Origin: Geobacillus sp. 46C-IIa
GTDB lineage: Bacteria; Bacillota; Bacilli; Bacillales; Anoxybacillaceae
NCBI RefSeq assembly: GCF_014679505.1
Contig: NZ_CP061474.1
Coordinates: 2,552,001-2,616,000, forward strand
Direction of reading: 5' to 3'
Length of the DNA stretch: 64,000 nt
Positions 23,943 to 31,086 of the stretch are shown piece by piece. Within the stretch, counting starts at the first letter, position 1; the number at the start of each line of letters is the position of its first letter. The translations under genes were made by a program, and so were the position numbers. The notes under the pieces were generated by a model. The model searched no databases, was not told the DNA's origin, and saw only the letters and a list, made by a program, of their open reading frames with translations.

Positions 23943-24074
23943 TTAGCCGACAAATGCTGCGCCGACAATAATCAACAAGATGAATAAAACGACAATCAGC
24001 ACAAAGCCACCGCCATAGCCAAATCCGCCATAGCCGTAGCCGTAGTACGGAAATCCGTAGCCGCAGAAGCCCAT
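23943..24074 (-). CDS. YjcZ-family sporulation peptide
   Basis: 43 residues: [21 protein letters not shown], then one hydrophobic helix [18 protein letters not shown]. This Tyr/Gly head and single helix is the YjcZ/SspM-like family of small sporulation proteins. AAGGAGGTGCACGAGG precedes the ATG. It is convergent to nothing and lies between spoVIF and the coiled-coil gene, each with its own signals. Position in the spore is unknown. Confidence 0.85.
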   Translation of the reverse strand: MGFCGYGFPYYGYGYGGFGYGGGFVLIVVLFILLIIVGAAFVG

Positions 24075-24151
24075 CCTCGTGCACCTCCTTCTCCGTTTAC
24101 TGTATCGTATTCATCGGCTCGAAGGGGCGTATGGGCGCACGCGCCATTTTG

Positions 24152-24388
24152 TCAGCCAAATAGGCGAAATAGCTCAGCAAACTCTTTTTCTTTTTTCGTA
24201 AACCATTGCTCAACGTAATGTAAGTTGCCTTGTACGCTTTTTAAAAATCCATTGTTTAGTTTTTCGATCTCTTGCAGCTGTTTGTTGAAGTCGTTCCCCC
24301 ACTGTTCAAACAGACGAATGAATTGTTCATGTCCTTCTTTTCTTGAGGCAACCCATGCTTCAAGCGCCTTTTCCAGCTCTTTGCTCAC
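24152..24388 (-). CDS. Small coiled-coil protein of unknown function
   Basis: 78 residues from GTG (GGGGGGAAAGGT upstream): KELEKALEAWVASRKEG, FIRLFEQWGNDFNKQLQEI, EKLNNGFLKSVQGNLHYVE, QWFTKKEKEFAELFRLFG. It is almost wholly helical and amphipathic. The longer frame to 24823 is antisense to the thioredoxin gene and not real. It resembles short phasin-like or coat-associated helices, but I do not recognise a family. Confidence 0.65.
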   Translation of the reverse strand: MSKELEKALEAWVASRKEGHEQFIRLFEQWGNDFNKQLQEIEKLNNGFLKSVQGNLHYVEQWFTKKEKEFAELFRLFG

Positions 24389-24517
24389 ACCTTTCCCCCC
24401 TTTTCTTTCTGTTGTATGCAAGACTAGTGTCTGAAAGTGAAGGCGTTGCCGTTCTTTTTTTGCCGCACCATATGGTAAAGTAAAGATGAACGACAATATG
24501 GAATGGAGGAAAAACGC

Positions 24518-24838
24518 ATGAAATCCATTGAAACGAATGACCAGTTCACGGCGGCCATCTCCGGCAGCAAGCCGGCTGTCGTCAAATTTTACACGACCTG
24601 GTGCCCTGACTGCGTGCGCTTGAACATGTTTATCAATGACATCATTCGCGATTACGGGCAATACGATTGGTTTGAGATCGACCGCGACCAATTTCCAGAT
24701 CTTGGCGAGAAATATCAAGTGCTCGGCATTCCGAGCTTGCTTGTGTTCCAAAACGGGGAAAAAATCGCTCATCTGCATAGCGCCAACGCGAAAACACCGG
24801 AAGAGGTGCGCGCCTTTTTGCAATCATTGTCCGTTTAA
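24518..24838 (+). CDS. Thioredoxin-family protein (YdbP-like)
   Basis: 106 residues with a thioredoxin fold: AVVKFYTTWCPDCVRLNMF (active site C29-P-D-C32) and the cis-Pro turn GIPSLLVFQNGEKI. The CPDC pair is typical of B. subtilis YdbP-like thioredoxins rather than TrxA (CGPC). ATGGAGGAAAAAC precedes the ATG. Cytoplasmic disulfide exchange is likely; partner unknown. Confidence 0.85.
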   Translation: MKSIETNDQFTAAISGSKPAVVKFYTTWCPDCVRLNMFINDIIRDYGQYDWFEIDRDQFPDLGEKYQVLGIPSLLVFQNGEKIAHLHSANAKTPEEVRAFLQSLSV

Positions 24839-24918
24839 TCCCCCTCTCCCGGCGGCATGAAAAACAAGGCGCTGTAATCATCTTCGAGCCATTGTTTTGG
24901 TGGAGAGGAAGCAATAGG

Positions 24919-24952
24919 AAAGGTGTCCCGGTATGTTGGGGGACACCTTTCT
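24919..24952. terminator. Bidirectional terminator after the spoVA2 operon
   Basis: AAGGTGTCC and GGACACCTT pair around a 14-base loop, with T-rich flanks on the + side and moderate ones on the minus side. It lies between the small acidic gene and the thioredoxin gene. Confidence 0.7.
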
Positions 24953-24966
24953 CGATCATCGGACGC

Positions 24967-25137
24967 TTAATATTCGATTTCGTCGTAATCTTTCGGCTGG
25001 GGCGTCACACGGCCGTTATCGAACATAAATTCAATCGAAATTTCTTCATCGGTCGTCCGGGTCCGTTCAGGGCGGCCATCCGTTTTCAGCTGAATCTGGA
25101 TTTCTTCATCCGTTGTTTTTGTCCGTTTCTTCTCCAT
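24967..25137 (-). CDS. Small acidic protein with an internal repeat, last in the spoVA2 operon
   Basis: 56 residues, too short for most gene callers. Two near copies follow one another: RTKTTDEEIQIQLKTDGRP and RTRTTDEEISIEFMFDNGRV, then a tail TPQPKDYDEIEY. GGAGGATCCG lies just upstream of the ATG, and the gene follows the DUF421 gene by about 20 bases, so it is probably co-transcribed. The strand pattern (EEIQIQL, EEISIEF) suggests a small beta hairpin pair. No family recognised. Confidence 0.72.
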   Translation of the reverse strand: MEKKRTKTTDEEIQIQLKTDGRPERTRTTDEEISIEFMFDNGRVTPQPKDYDEIEY

Positions 25138-25156
25138 AATCGGATCCTCCTCAACA

Positions 25157-26017
25157 TTAGTTTCGCAATAGCGGCTCGACTTTTCGAATGAGCTCCGTCA
25201 TTTTCGCCGCATTGGTTTCGTACAGCGTCTTCGCCTCTTCCGAATCCGTTTGCAACGCGTATAGCTCGAAGTCGGCTTGCACTTTTTTCATTGCAGCCAA
25301 CAACAACTTTTTCTCCTGCGGCTCGGCCACTTGAATTTTGTCATCGTACAAATCAATCGTCAACTGTCCATATGAATCGATTTGGGCGAGGAAGACGTTT
25401 TCGACCGCTACTCCTTGCTTATCCAGTTGCTCCTTCAGCCAGCCGCGGCCAAGTCCCATTGTCGCAAGCGGCTCGTCCAAAATCATGCCATCCATAATGA
25501 CGGTTTGCGGCTCTTTTTCCCGCGGCGGGTTCGGAAACACATCGCCAACTGTAAGCGGCTGCTTTTCCCGCTTCAACAAGACGTTCAGATCGCCATTCGG
25601 CTCAAGCAAGGCAAACTCGACATCCGCGACACGAAACACATCTTTTTTGCGCAACTGCTCCAGCAGCTCGTCAATGGTGTATTTCTCTCGCTTTAAGTTC
25701 TCCTCCAAAATTTTGCCGTTTTTGATCAAGACGGTCGAATTGCCCTCGACGAAATCGCGGAACTTTTTGTTGCGCAACGAAATGCGGGCGGCCAGCACCG
25801 GGATGAGCGACCAAAGTAAAATGCTTGTGATCCCTTCCTCGAGGGAAATCCCTAAATCGACAGACATTGTTCCGGCAATGTCACCGACCGTAATGCCAAC
25901 AATATATTCAAAAAATGACAGCTTTGCCAATGGCTTCTTGCCGAGAATGCGAGTAATGATAAACAGTCCGATCAAAATACAAACGGAACGAATGGCGGCT
26001 TCTAACCATACAGGCAT
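25157..26017 (-). CDS. DUF421 (YetF-like) membrane protein with a DUF1657-like tail
   Basis: 286 residues. The N-terminus has three membrane helices and the DUF421 signature LGKKPLAKLSFFEYIVGITVGDIAG. The cytoplasmic part carries KNGKILEENLKREKYTIDELLEQLRKK, typical of the YetF family. The last 45 residues, QADFELYALQTDSEEAKTLY onwards, match the two stand-alone DUF1657 proteins of the same operon (FETFALQTENQAAKQLY). So a DUF1657 module is fused to the membrane protein. Known spoVA2mob operons, linked to high spore heat resistance in Bacilli, carry such a gene last. The molecular function is unknown. Confidence 0.88.
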   Translation of the reverse strand: MPVWLEAAIRSVCILIGLFIITRILGKKPLAKLSFFEYIVGITVGDIAGTMSVDLGISLEEGITSILLWSLIPVLAARISLRNKKFRDFVEGNSTVLIKNGKILEENLKREKYTIDELLEQLRKKDVFRVADVEFALLEPNGDLNVLLKREKQPLTVGDVFPNPPREKEPQTVIMDGMILDEPLATMGLGRGWLKEQLDKQGVAVENVFLAQIDSYGQLTIDLYDDKIQVAEPQEKKLLLAAMKKVQADFELYALQTDSEEAKTLYETNAAKMTELIRKVEPLLRN

Positions 26018-26029
26018 GGATCATGCTCC

Positions 26030-26236
26030 TTACTTTCCATGATATTGTGGCTCCTCGAATTCGAGTCGGCCGACCCGGTCTTTCAGTTCGGCGATGATCT
26101 CCTCGGTGGCGAGCATCGCCTCATGAAACGTCCGCTGCGCTGTTTCGTCTTGCGATGTGAGCGCCAACTGTTGCAGCCCAGCGTGAATGCCTTTTAAGCT
26201 CGCTAACGTTTGTTTCACTTGCGAAGCAATGGTCAT
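26030..26236 (-). CDS. DUF1657 protein (second copy)
   Basis: 68 residues: MTIASQVKQTLASLKGIHAG, LQQLALTSQDETAQRTFHEA, GRLEFEEPQYHGK. This is the same plan as the copy at 28682 (TLAGLKTAQASFETFALQT, NEEPQYKQQ), including the EEPQY end. AGGAGGGAC precedes the ATG. It lies between spoVAEb and the DUF421 gene. The family is small, helical and found in spore-forming Firmicutes; its role is not known, but in spoVA2 operons it affects germination and heat resistance. Confidence 0.88.
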   Translation of the reverse strand: MTIASQVKQTLASLKGIHAGLQQLALTSQDETAQRTFHEAMLATEEIIAELKDRVGRLEFEEPQYHGK

Positions 26237-26247
26237 GAATGTCCCTC

Positions 26248-26604
26248 CTATCCTTTCGGGCGGAACAAAAGCGCCCCGAGAAACCCGAAGACGATGGCGG
26301 CGGAAATGCCGGCGCTTGTCACTTCAAACATGCCGGTCAACACGCCGACGATGCCGTGTTTTTCCGCTTCCTGCATCGCCCCGTGGACGAGCGCGTTTCC
26401 AAAGCTCGTAATCGGAATCGTGGCCCCGGCGCCGGCGAAGTCGATGAGCGGTTCGTACAAACCAAATCCGTCCAAAATCGCCCCAGCGACAACGAGAATC
26501 GTCAACGTATGGGCGGGGGTTAACTTAAAAACATCCATCAAAATCTGGCCAATGACGCAAATCAAGCCGCCGACGACAAACGCCCAAAAAAACATGGCTA
26601 GCAC
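26248..26604 (-). CDS. spoVAEb: SpoVAEb, spore dipicolinate-channel subunit
   Basis: 118 residues from GTG 26604: [73 protein letters not shown], ending LLFRPKG. It has three or four membrane helices. The GTG start is chosen by alignment to SpoVAEb and because GGAGGTGAGG, inside the end of spoVAD, lies upstream; the ATG at 26622 would add six residues. SpoVAE with SpoVAC and SpoVAD takes Ca-DPA into the spore and releases it at germination. Confidence 0.9.
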   Translation of the reverse strand: MLAMFFWAFVVGGLICVIGQILMDVFKLTPAHTLTILVVAGAILDGFGLYEPLIDFAGAGATIPITSFGNALVHGAMQEAEKHGIVGVLTGMFEVTSAGISAAIVFGFLGALLFRPKG

Positions 26605-26605
26605 G

Positions 26606-27619
26606 CTACGCCTCACCTCCATACTCGATCGCCACCGCATGGGCGATGCACGGAATCGTTTCATTTTGCTGGAACGACAAGGGCGACAATAGCGCTCCTG
26701 TCGCTACAGCTAAAATGCGCTTCAGCTCGCCGCGCCGCATCCGTTTAAGCAAATGGCCGTAAATGACAACAGCGGAACAAGCCGCCCCGCTCGCCCCGGA
26801 CAGCACTGGCTGCCCATCGCGGTAAATAAGGAGACCGCAGTCTTGATAGCGCTCCTCATCGATCTCGATGCCGTGTTGGCGCAGCAAATCTAGGGAAACT
26901 TGACGCCCGATTCTCCCCAAGTCGCCGGTGACAATCAAGTCATAGTGCGATGCATCGATTTGCATATCGCGTAAATGCGCTTCAATCGTATCGACCGCCG
27001 CCGGCGCCATCGCACCGCCCATATTAAACGGATCGGCAATTCCCATATCGACGACACGACCAATCGTCGCTGCCGTCACGCGCGGCCCGTCCCCTTTTGT
27101 GCTGACAATGGCCACCCCGGCGCCAGTGACGGTCCACTGCGCTGTCGGCGGCTTTTGTCCACCGTATTCCGTCGGATAGCGGAACTGTTTTTCGACGGCG
27201 GCGTTATGGCTTGATGCTCCCGTCAATATATAGTCTGCCCCGCCATAGTTTGTAATAAAAGCGCTGAGCGCCAGCCCTTCCATTGATGTGGAGCAAGCGC
27301 CAAAAACGCCGAGATACGGTGCGCCGAGCGTCCGAGCGGCGAAGCTTGTCGGCGTCATTTGGTTAATTAAGTCGCCGGCGATGAAAAACTGCACCTTTTC
27401 CTTCTCCAAACCAGCCTTTTCCATCGCTTGAAATGCCGCTTCCTCAAGCAAGACGCGGTGCGCTTTCTCATACGACTCCTCGCCAAGCCATAAATCTTCG
27501 TGGAGAAGATCGAAGTCGTCGGCGAGGCGGCCGTTTGCCTCAAACGGCCCGCCGACGGCAGCGGTCGCAACAATGGCCGGTTTGTTCGCAAATATCCAAG
27601 TGCGATGCCCTTTCAGCAT
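26606..27619 (-). CDS. spoVAD: SpoVAD, dipicolinate-binding subunit
   Basis: 337 residues of the thiolase-like SpoVAD family: [77 protein letters not shown], and [16 protein letters not shown]. It binds DPA directly on the inner spore membrane. The ATG at 27619 overlaps the spoVAC stop (TAATG), and GGGGGGATT precedes it. The longer upstream frame is not translated. Confidence 0.93.
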   Translation of the reverse strand: MLKGHRTWIFANKPAIVATAAVGGPFEANGRLADDFDLLHEDLWLGEESYEKAHRVLLEEAAFQAMEKAGLEKEKVQFFIAGDLINQMTPTSFAARTLGAPYLGVFGACSTSMEGLALSAFITNYGGADYILTGASSHNAAVEKQFRYPTEYGGQKPPTAQWTVTGAGVAIVSTKGDGPRVTAATIGRVVDMGIADPFNMGGAMAPAAVDTIEAHLRDMQIDASHYDLIVTGDLGRIGRQVSLDLLRQHGIEIDEERYQDCGLLIYRDGQPVLSGASGAACSAVVIYGHLLKRMRRGELKRILAVATGALLSPLSFQQNETIPCIAHAVAIEYGGEA

Positions 27620-28098
27620 TACAATCCCCCCCACTGTATGGCAATCGTTTTGATGAGGGCGATAACAAATGCGGCAAACGTGCCGAACAAAATGACCGAG
27701 CCGGCGAGCTTGAACATGTTGGAACCCACGCCGAGCACGAATCCTTCTGTTCGGTGTTCAATCGCCGCGGAAATGACGGCGTTGCCAAACCCCGTCACCG
27801 GCACAGCGCTCCCCGCTCCGGCGAATTGAGCGATTCGGTCATAAACGCCAAACCCGGTTAAAATCATTGACAAAAAAACCATGGTCGCCACTGTCGGGTT
27901 CCCCGCCGTCTGCTCGGTGAAGTCAAAAAAATACATATAAAAATAAGAGATCGCCTGTCCGATCGCACAAATGGTCCCGCCGACGAGAAAGGCGCAGGCG
28001 CAGTTGCGGACGATCGGGCGCTTTGTTTCCCGTTCTTTTTCAAATAAGTGATACTCTTGTTGAACCGGAGTTAACTTTTTCCGCTTTTCATTCGCCAT
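27619..28098 (-). CDS. spoVAC: SpoVAC, mechanosensitive spore membrane channel subunit
   Basis: 159 residues. After a charged start (EKRKKLTPVQQEYHLFEKE) come four membrane helices with VGGTICAIGQAISYFYM, LTGFGVYDRIAQFAGAGSA and VPVTGFGNAVISAAIEHRTEG. In B. subtilis SpoVAC acts as a stretch-activated channel for DPA release. It follows the lipoprotein gene by 11 bases and is coupled to spoVAD. Confidence 0.93.
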   Translation of the reverse strand: MANEKRKKLTPVQQEYHLFEKERETKRPIVRNCACAFLVGGTICAIGQAISYFYMYFFDFTEQTAGNPTVATMVFLSMILTGFGVYDRIAQFAGAGSAVPVTGFGNAVISAAIEHRTEGFVLGVGSNMFKLAGSVILFGTFAAFVIALIKTIAIQWGGL

Positions 28099-28109
28099 AA
28101 TGACACCTC

Positions 28110-28586
28110 TTATGTCTGCTCTTTGCTCAGCTTTTCAATGCGCCCGATTTCCCGGTTGACCTCTCGCTGATCCCAGCGTTTGTTGACCATCTTTGTTTTT
28201 AATTGCTGCGTTTTCCAAAAAATTTTCAAATCGCTCGAGGAAACAACCTGGTAACCAGGAAACATATCGCGCAGTCGGCCTTCAACGTCTTTTTCGATCT
28301 TCTTTCGGTTCCATCGCTGCATATGGGGAATTTGATACGCGACGAGCAGCCGGTCTCCGCTGTTGACCGCCACAACATCGCGGATGTCCCCGCGCTGTCG
28401 TAAATAGGCAGCGGCCCGCTCGGCCGGCCCTTGGTCAAGCTGAGCCCCTTTGGCCGTCCCGGACGTTTGGGCCCGCATCAAATCCGCCCCTTGCAGCGAT
28501 TGCTTTTGTTCTGTTTCCTCTTTCGCGCAGCCGCTGACCACCATGAAGGCAGCCATCGCCGCCAACCACCATTGTTTCATCTCCAT
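28110..28586 (-). CDS. YhcN/YlaJ-family spore lipoprotein
   Basis: About 158 residues from MEMKQWWLAAMAAF, with lipobox VVSGC. The mature part has YLRQRGDIRDVVAVNSGDRLL, KKIEKDVEGRLRDMFPGYQVV and KTKMVNKRWDQREVNREIGR, the YhcN/YlaJ pattern. It probably sits on the inner spore membrane facing the cortex. The start is uncertain (28586 or 28580) because no strong ribosome site is visible. Second gene of the spoVA2 operon. Confidence 0.85.
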   Translation of the reverse strand: MEMKQWWLAAMAAFMVVSGCAKEETEQKQSLQGADLMRAQTSGTAKGAQLDQGPAERAAAYLRQRGDIRDVVAVNSGDRLLVAYQIPHMQRWNRKKIEKDVEGRLRDMFPGYQVVSSSDLKIFWKTQQLKTKMVNKRWDQREVNREIGRIEKLSKEQT

Positions 28587-28681
28587 CAACCCATTCGTTT
28601 TATGTATTTCCGTCAAGCGGGGAAAAGGTTGGCGTGCCGCCAACCTTTCCGCCCGAACCGCAACATCTGCCTCCGCAAATG

Positions 28682-28888
28682 TTACTGCTGTTTATATTGT
28701 GGCTCTTCGTTTTGGATTTCTTGCGCGCGCGAGTTGACTAAATCGATGACCGCTTGCGTTTGCTGAGCAGCTTGCTGATAAAGCTGTTTCGCGGCCTGAT
28801 TTTCCGTTTGCAGCGCAAACGTTTCGAAGCTCGCTTGGGCGGTTTTTAATCCGGCTAACGTTTGTTTCACTTGTGTAGCAACAGTCAT
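28682..28888 (-). CDS. DUF1657 protein (first copy), first gene of the spoVA2 operon
   Basis: 68 residues: TQVKQTLAGLKTAQASFETF, ALQTENQAAKQLYQQAAQQT, AQEIQNEEPQYKQQ. Helical and polar. AAGGAGGACATG lies upstream of the ATG. A sigma-G-like -10 (CATTCTA, minus strand, 28933-28939) is about 45 bases before it. The same module occurs again at 26030 and as the tail of the DUF421 protein. Function unknown. Confidence 0.88.
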   Translation of the reverse strand: MTVATQVKQTLAGLKTAQASFETFALQTENQAAKQLYQQAAQQTQAVIDLVNSRAQEIQNEEPQYKQQ

Positions 28889-28932
28889 GATTCATGTCCT
28901 CCTTAAGGTGTTAAATTGGTGGTGACAATAAT

Positions 28933-28939
28933 TAGAATG
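28933..28939 (-). promoter_or_regulatory. Sigma-G-like -10 of the spoVA2 operon
   Basis: CATTCTA on the minus strand fits the forespore CATnHTA -10 box at the expected distance from the first gene. The -35 is a weak match. spoVA operons are known to be sigma-G dependent. Confidence 0.45.
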
Positions 28940-29010
28940 GTTTTTCGCCGTCAAATTATAATTGTCATTTACTGTAAAACAATCCACCGCACTTCCGGTT
29001 TTTTTCGGAC

Positions 29011-29043
29011 GCAAAAAGGGCGCCGTTGCCATAGGCGCCCTTG
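29011..29043 (-). terminator. Terminator after the holin-like gene
   Basis: AAGGGCGCC and GGCGCCCTT pair around a 9-base loop, followed by TTTTT on the minus strand. Confidence 0.85.
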
Positions 29044-29047
29044 CCGT

Positions 29048-29251
29048 TTATGATTTTTTGTCGACTTTGTCAGAATAACCGCGGCCGAGCGATGGATTGT
29101 TTAAAATGCCGGCCATCACTAAAATGCTTAACAGCGCGTGATACAGCTGCTCGTATTTGCCGAGGTCGATATCGACGCCGAACGTCTCAAGGGCCAACAC
29201 GACAAACGACCCGATTCCAAGCCAAAGCCCGTAATTTTTAAAACGCTCCAC
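29048..29251 (-). CDS. Small holin-like membrane protein
   Basis: 67 residues from GTG 29251 (GGGGGAT upstream): a helix YGLWLGIGSFVVLALETFG, a linker VDIDLGKYEQL, a second helix HALLSILVMAGILNNPSLG and a polar end RGYSDKVDKKS. The two-helix plan with ILNNP...GYSDK at the end resembles phage holins of the LC3/XhlB kind. No phage genes are nearby. It is more likely a sporulation-associated relative, possibly in an operon with the gene upstream. Confidence 0.7.
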   Translation of the reverse strand: MERFKNYGLWLGIGSFVVLALETFGVDIDLGKYEQLYHALLSILVMAGILNNPSLGRGYSDKVDKKS

Positions 29252-29278
29252 CGTTCATATCCCCCATTTGCCTCATGA

Positions 29279-29503
29279 CTAAATCCATGAGAACGGCCTC
29301 CGTTCCCCTTCGTCTCGATCGTGTCCTCCCTCATCGCGCCCTTCTCCATTCCGCACATCTTCGATGGCTTCGATCTCGCCATCAGCACGATGCGGGAACA
29401 GCCATGGATCGCGAATGCGTCCGCGCGGCACAATCACGACGTCATCGGCGTGAATAATCAGCTTATCAACGTGAATGACTTTTGCTTTTTTTCGATCCGA
29501 CAT
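29279..29503 (-). CDS. Small sporulation-region protein, unknown family
   Basis: 74 residues from ATG 29503 (GGAAGGGGGG upstream): SDRKKAKVIHVDKLIIHADD, VVIVPRGRIRDPWLFPH, then an acidic and basic tail GEGRDEGGHDRDEGERRPF. An Ile/Val strand pattern is followed by a disordered end. A sigma-K-like -10 (CATAGTCTA) lies upstream. It may be a coat or exosporium component; I do not recognise it. Confidence 0.6.
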   Translation of the reverse strand: MSDRKKAKVIHVDKLIIHADDVVIVPRGRIRDPWLFPHRADGEIEAIEDVRNGEGRDEGGHDRDEGERRPFSWI

Positions 29504-29538
29504 CCCCATCCCCCCTTCCTTTCGCCTAGTTGCACTGT

Positions 29539-29547
29539 TAGACTATG
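29539..29547 (-). promoter_or_regulatory. Sigma-K-like -10
   Basis: CATAGTCTA on the minus strand fits CATAnnnTA, with an AC dinucleotide about 17 bases upstream as in sigma-K -35 boxes. It would drive the gene at 29279-29503 and the holin-like gene. Confidence 0.5.
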
Positions 29548-29590
29548 CAAGGAAAGGAAACGGAGTATAGGCGTCTCTCACGGCCTCTTG

Positions 29591-29704
29591 CTATTTCTTT
29601 ACGACCGACGGCCGGCCGCAGCCGCAGCCCCTCGGACGCCGCACCGGCTGGGTTGTCGAGGAAAGCGCCCATGTCGTTGGTTTCGGCGGAGTTGGTTTCA
29701 TCAT
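29591..29704 (-). CDS. 37-residue Pro/Arg/Cys peptide
   Basis: MMKPTPPKPTTWALSSTTQP followed by VRRPRGCGCGRPSVVKK. GGGGGGATGAAGC is a good ribosome site. Two sporulation-type boxes lie upstream on the minus strand: CATACAATA (sigma-K-like, 29744-29752) and CATACATT (sigma-E-like). It is a candidate small coat peptide, with GCGCG as a possible cross-link or metal site. No family recognised. Confidence 0.6.
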   Translation of the reverse strand: MMKPTPPKPTTWALSSTTQPVRRPRGCGCGRPSVVKK

Positions 29705-29743
29705 AGCTTCATCCCCCCGTATAGAAAAATGTATGGCTATTGC

Positions 29744-29752
29744 TATTGTATG
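29744..29752 (-). promoter_or_regulatory. Sigma-K-like -10 of the 37-residue peptide
   Basis: CATACAATA on the minus strand fits CATAnnnTA, about 40 bases before the start. CATACATT, a sigma-E-type -10, lies closer to the gene. Confidence 0.45.
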
Positions 29753-29775
29753 GCCGTATAGGCCAAGGGTGCTTC

Positions 29776-30111
29776 TCATTTTTTGTTGCTTCGCTCCGGA
29801 CGGGGCGCAATCGCGTTTTCTTGCCGTAGTGTATGGAAAAACCAACTGTCCGGCCGTTCTTCCTTGTCAACATCGCCCGTCGCTTCCAGCTGCGGCAGCT
29901 GTTGCAATTGACGGCGCAGTTCGTCGTTTTCTTTCATGAGCTGTTTGATTTGTTCGTAACGCTGTTCGCTTTGGTAGGCCAGTTCCCGCAAAACAATATT
30001 TTCCGCTTCCACCTCTTTCAGACGGCGCTCCAGCTCGGCGATCCGTTCAATCAGCCGCCGTTCATCCATTCCTCTTTTTTCCGTATTGATCGTCCCTTGT
30101 TTCTCTTTCAT
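29776..30111 (-). CDS. Coiled-coil protein of unknown function
   Basis: 111 residues. Residues 15-75 form a clear coiled coil: DERRLIERIAELERRLKEVE, AENIVLRELAYQSEQRYEQI, KQLMKENDELRRQLQQL. The tail EERPDSWFFHTLRQEN is followed by a basic end. AAAGGGGGAGATGACGA precedes the ATG. It is divergent from the Cys-rich gene at 30265. It might be a coat scaffold, judging by the neighbourhood only. Confidence 0.65.
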   Translation of the reverse strand: MKEKQGTINTEKRGMDERRLIERIAELERRLKEVEAENIVLRELAYQSEQRYEQIKQLMKENDELRRQLQQLPQLEATGDVDKEERPDSWFFHTLRQENAIAPRPERSNKK

Positions 30112-30196
30112 TCGTCATCTCCCCCTTTGTTTCGGCTCGGCATGCGTCCGTCGGCAAAAAATCCGCATCTGTCCCAACACATTTACCCATGTCGTT

Positions 30197-30205
30197 CATA
30201 GTATA
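30197..30205 (+). promoter_or_regulatory. Sigma-K-like -10 of the Cys-rich gene
   Basis: CATAGTATA fits CATAnnnTA, with ACA 15 bases upstream in place of the sigma-K -35; about 60 bases before the gene at 30265. Confidence 0.5.
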
Positions 30206-30264
30206 CAGTAGTCCCAAACCATCAGACGTTGGGGAACAAATGAACGATAGGAGGAACGAAGAAA

Positions 30265-30984
30265 ATGGGCCATTATCACCGTCGCGATAAAGAAAAAGTA
30301 TGCATCAGAACCCGCAAAGTTTACGACTGGGTGACGCGCCAAATTGATGTACCGTTACGAAGCTTCAGCGGCGACGATTTGGAAATGATTTTTCCAAAGG
30401 CCAATTGCCACCGGGAAGGAACGATTTGCGAATTCTTGACGGCGCAAGCGATGGACCCACAAGCTTTGACGATCCGTTGCTTCTTGACCGATGCTGCAGG
30501 AAATCCGATTGATCCAGTCGTTGATCAGGACGCGTTGATTTGCCAGGAAATTACGCAACCAAACGGCCGGCAGCCTGTAAACGTCACGCTTCCTTCTGGT
30601 GAGACCGTCACGCTGCAAAAAGTCAAAGCGCTCGTCAAAGGACACGTCGTCGTGCAAATCGTCAGCCCGACCGGCACGGTCATTTGCCAGTCGTCACCGA
30701 TTCCGTTTGCCACGGCGCAAACATTCATCTTATGCGCTCCAGAAGGCACGCAACTCAACTGCCATATTTCTTTCTTCGAATGCGACACGAGCCTCGTTTG
30801 CACGGACAACTTTGCCCAGCTCGACGTTTCCATCACCTTGTGCCTTGAAGTCCAAATGGAAGCCGATGTCAAAATCGAAGTCGAAGCCCGTTTCTGCCAA
30901 CCGCGGGAAGAACTTGCTGAAGCCGTGCTTTGCCCGACGAACAAATTCCCGCCGCAATGCCCAGACGTATTCCCGACCATGTAA
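30265..30984 (+). CDS. Cysteine-rich probable spore surface protein
   Basis: 239 residues with 14 cysteines, spread through the chain as CIRT, NCHRE, TICEF, IRCFL, LICQE, VICQS, ILCAP, LNCHI and so on. It begins GHYHRRDKEKVCIRTRKVYDW. The motif CIxTxKVYDWV is one I associate with outer spore and exosporium proteins of Bacilli. The central part has beta strands (VNVTLPSGETVTLQKVKALVKG). GATAGGAGGAACG precedes the ATG, and a sigma-K-like box lies upstream. Likely disulfide cross-linked into the coat. Family name uncertain. Confidence 0.7.
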   Translation: MGHYHRRDKEKVCIRTRKVYDWVTRQIDVPLRSFSGDDLEMIFPKANCHREGTICEFLTAQAMDPQALTIRCFLTDAAGNPIDPVVDQDALICQEITQPNGRQPVNVTLPSGETVTLQKVKALVKGHVVVQIVSPTGTVICQSSPIPFATAQTFILCAPEGTQLNCHISFFECDTSLVCTDNFAQLDVSITLCLEVQMEADVKIEVEARFCQPREELAEAVLCPTNKFPPQCPDVFPTM

Positions 30985-30999
30985 CGTCCTGCACCGTTC

Positions 31000-31030
31000 A
31001 GGCTGTTGTTCCCAACAACAGCCTTTTTTA
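31000..31030 (+). terminator. Terminator after the Cys-rich gene
   Basis: AGGCTGTTGTT and AACAACAGCCT form an 11-base stem with a CCC loop, followed by TTTTTTA. Confidence 0.9.
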
Positions 31031-31054
31031 TATGGCATTTGCCCGCTGTGCGTA

Positions 31055-31063
31055 CATAAGATA
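31055..31063 (+). promoter_or_regulatory. Sigma-K-like -10
   Basis: CATAAGATA fits CATAnnnTA, 24 bases before the gene at 31087. Confidence 0.45.
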
Positions 31064-31086
31064 AAAATGGAAGGGGTGGAAAGCAA

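Noticed and set aside
29048..29251. Prophage remnant suggested by the holin-like protein
   Set aside because: No endolysin, tail or integrase genes nearby; sporulation-type promoters and neighbours argue for a host small membrane protein.
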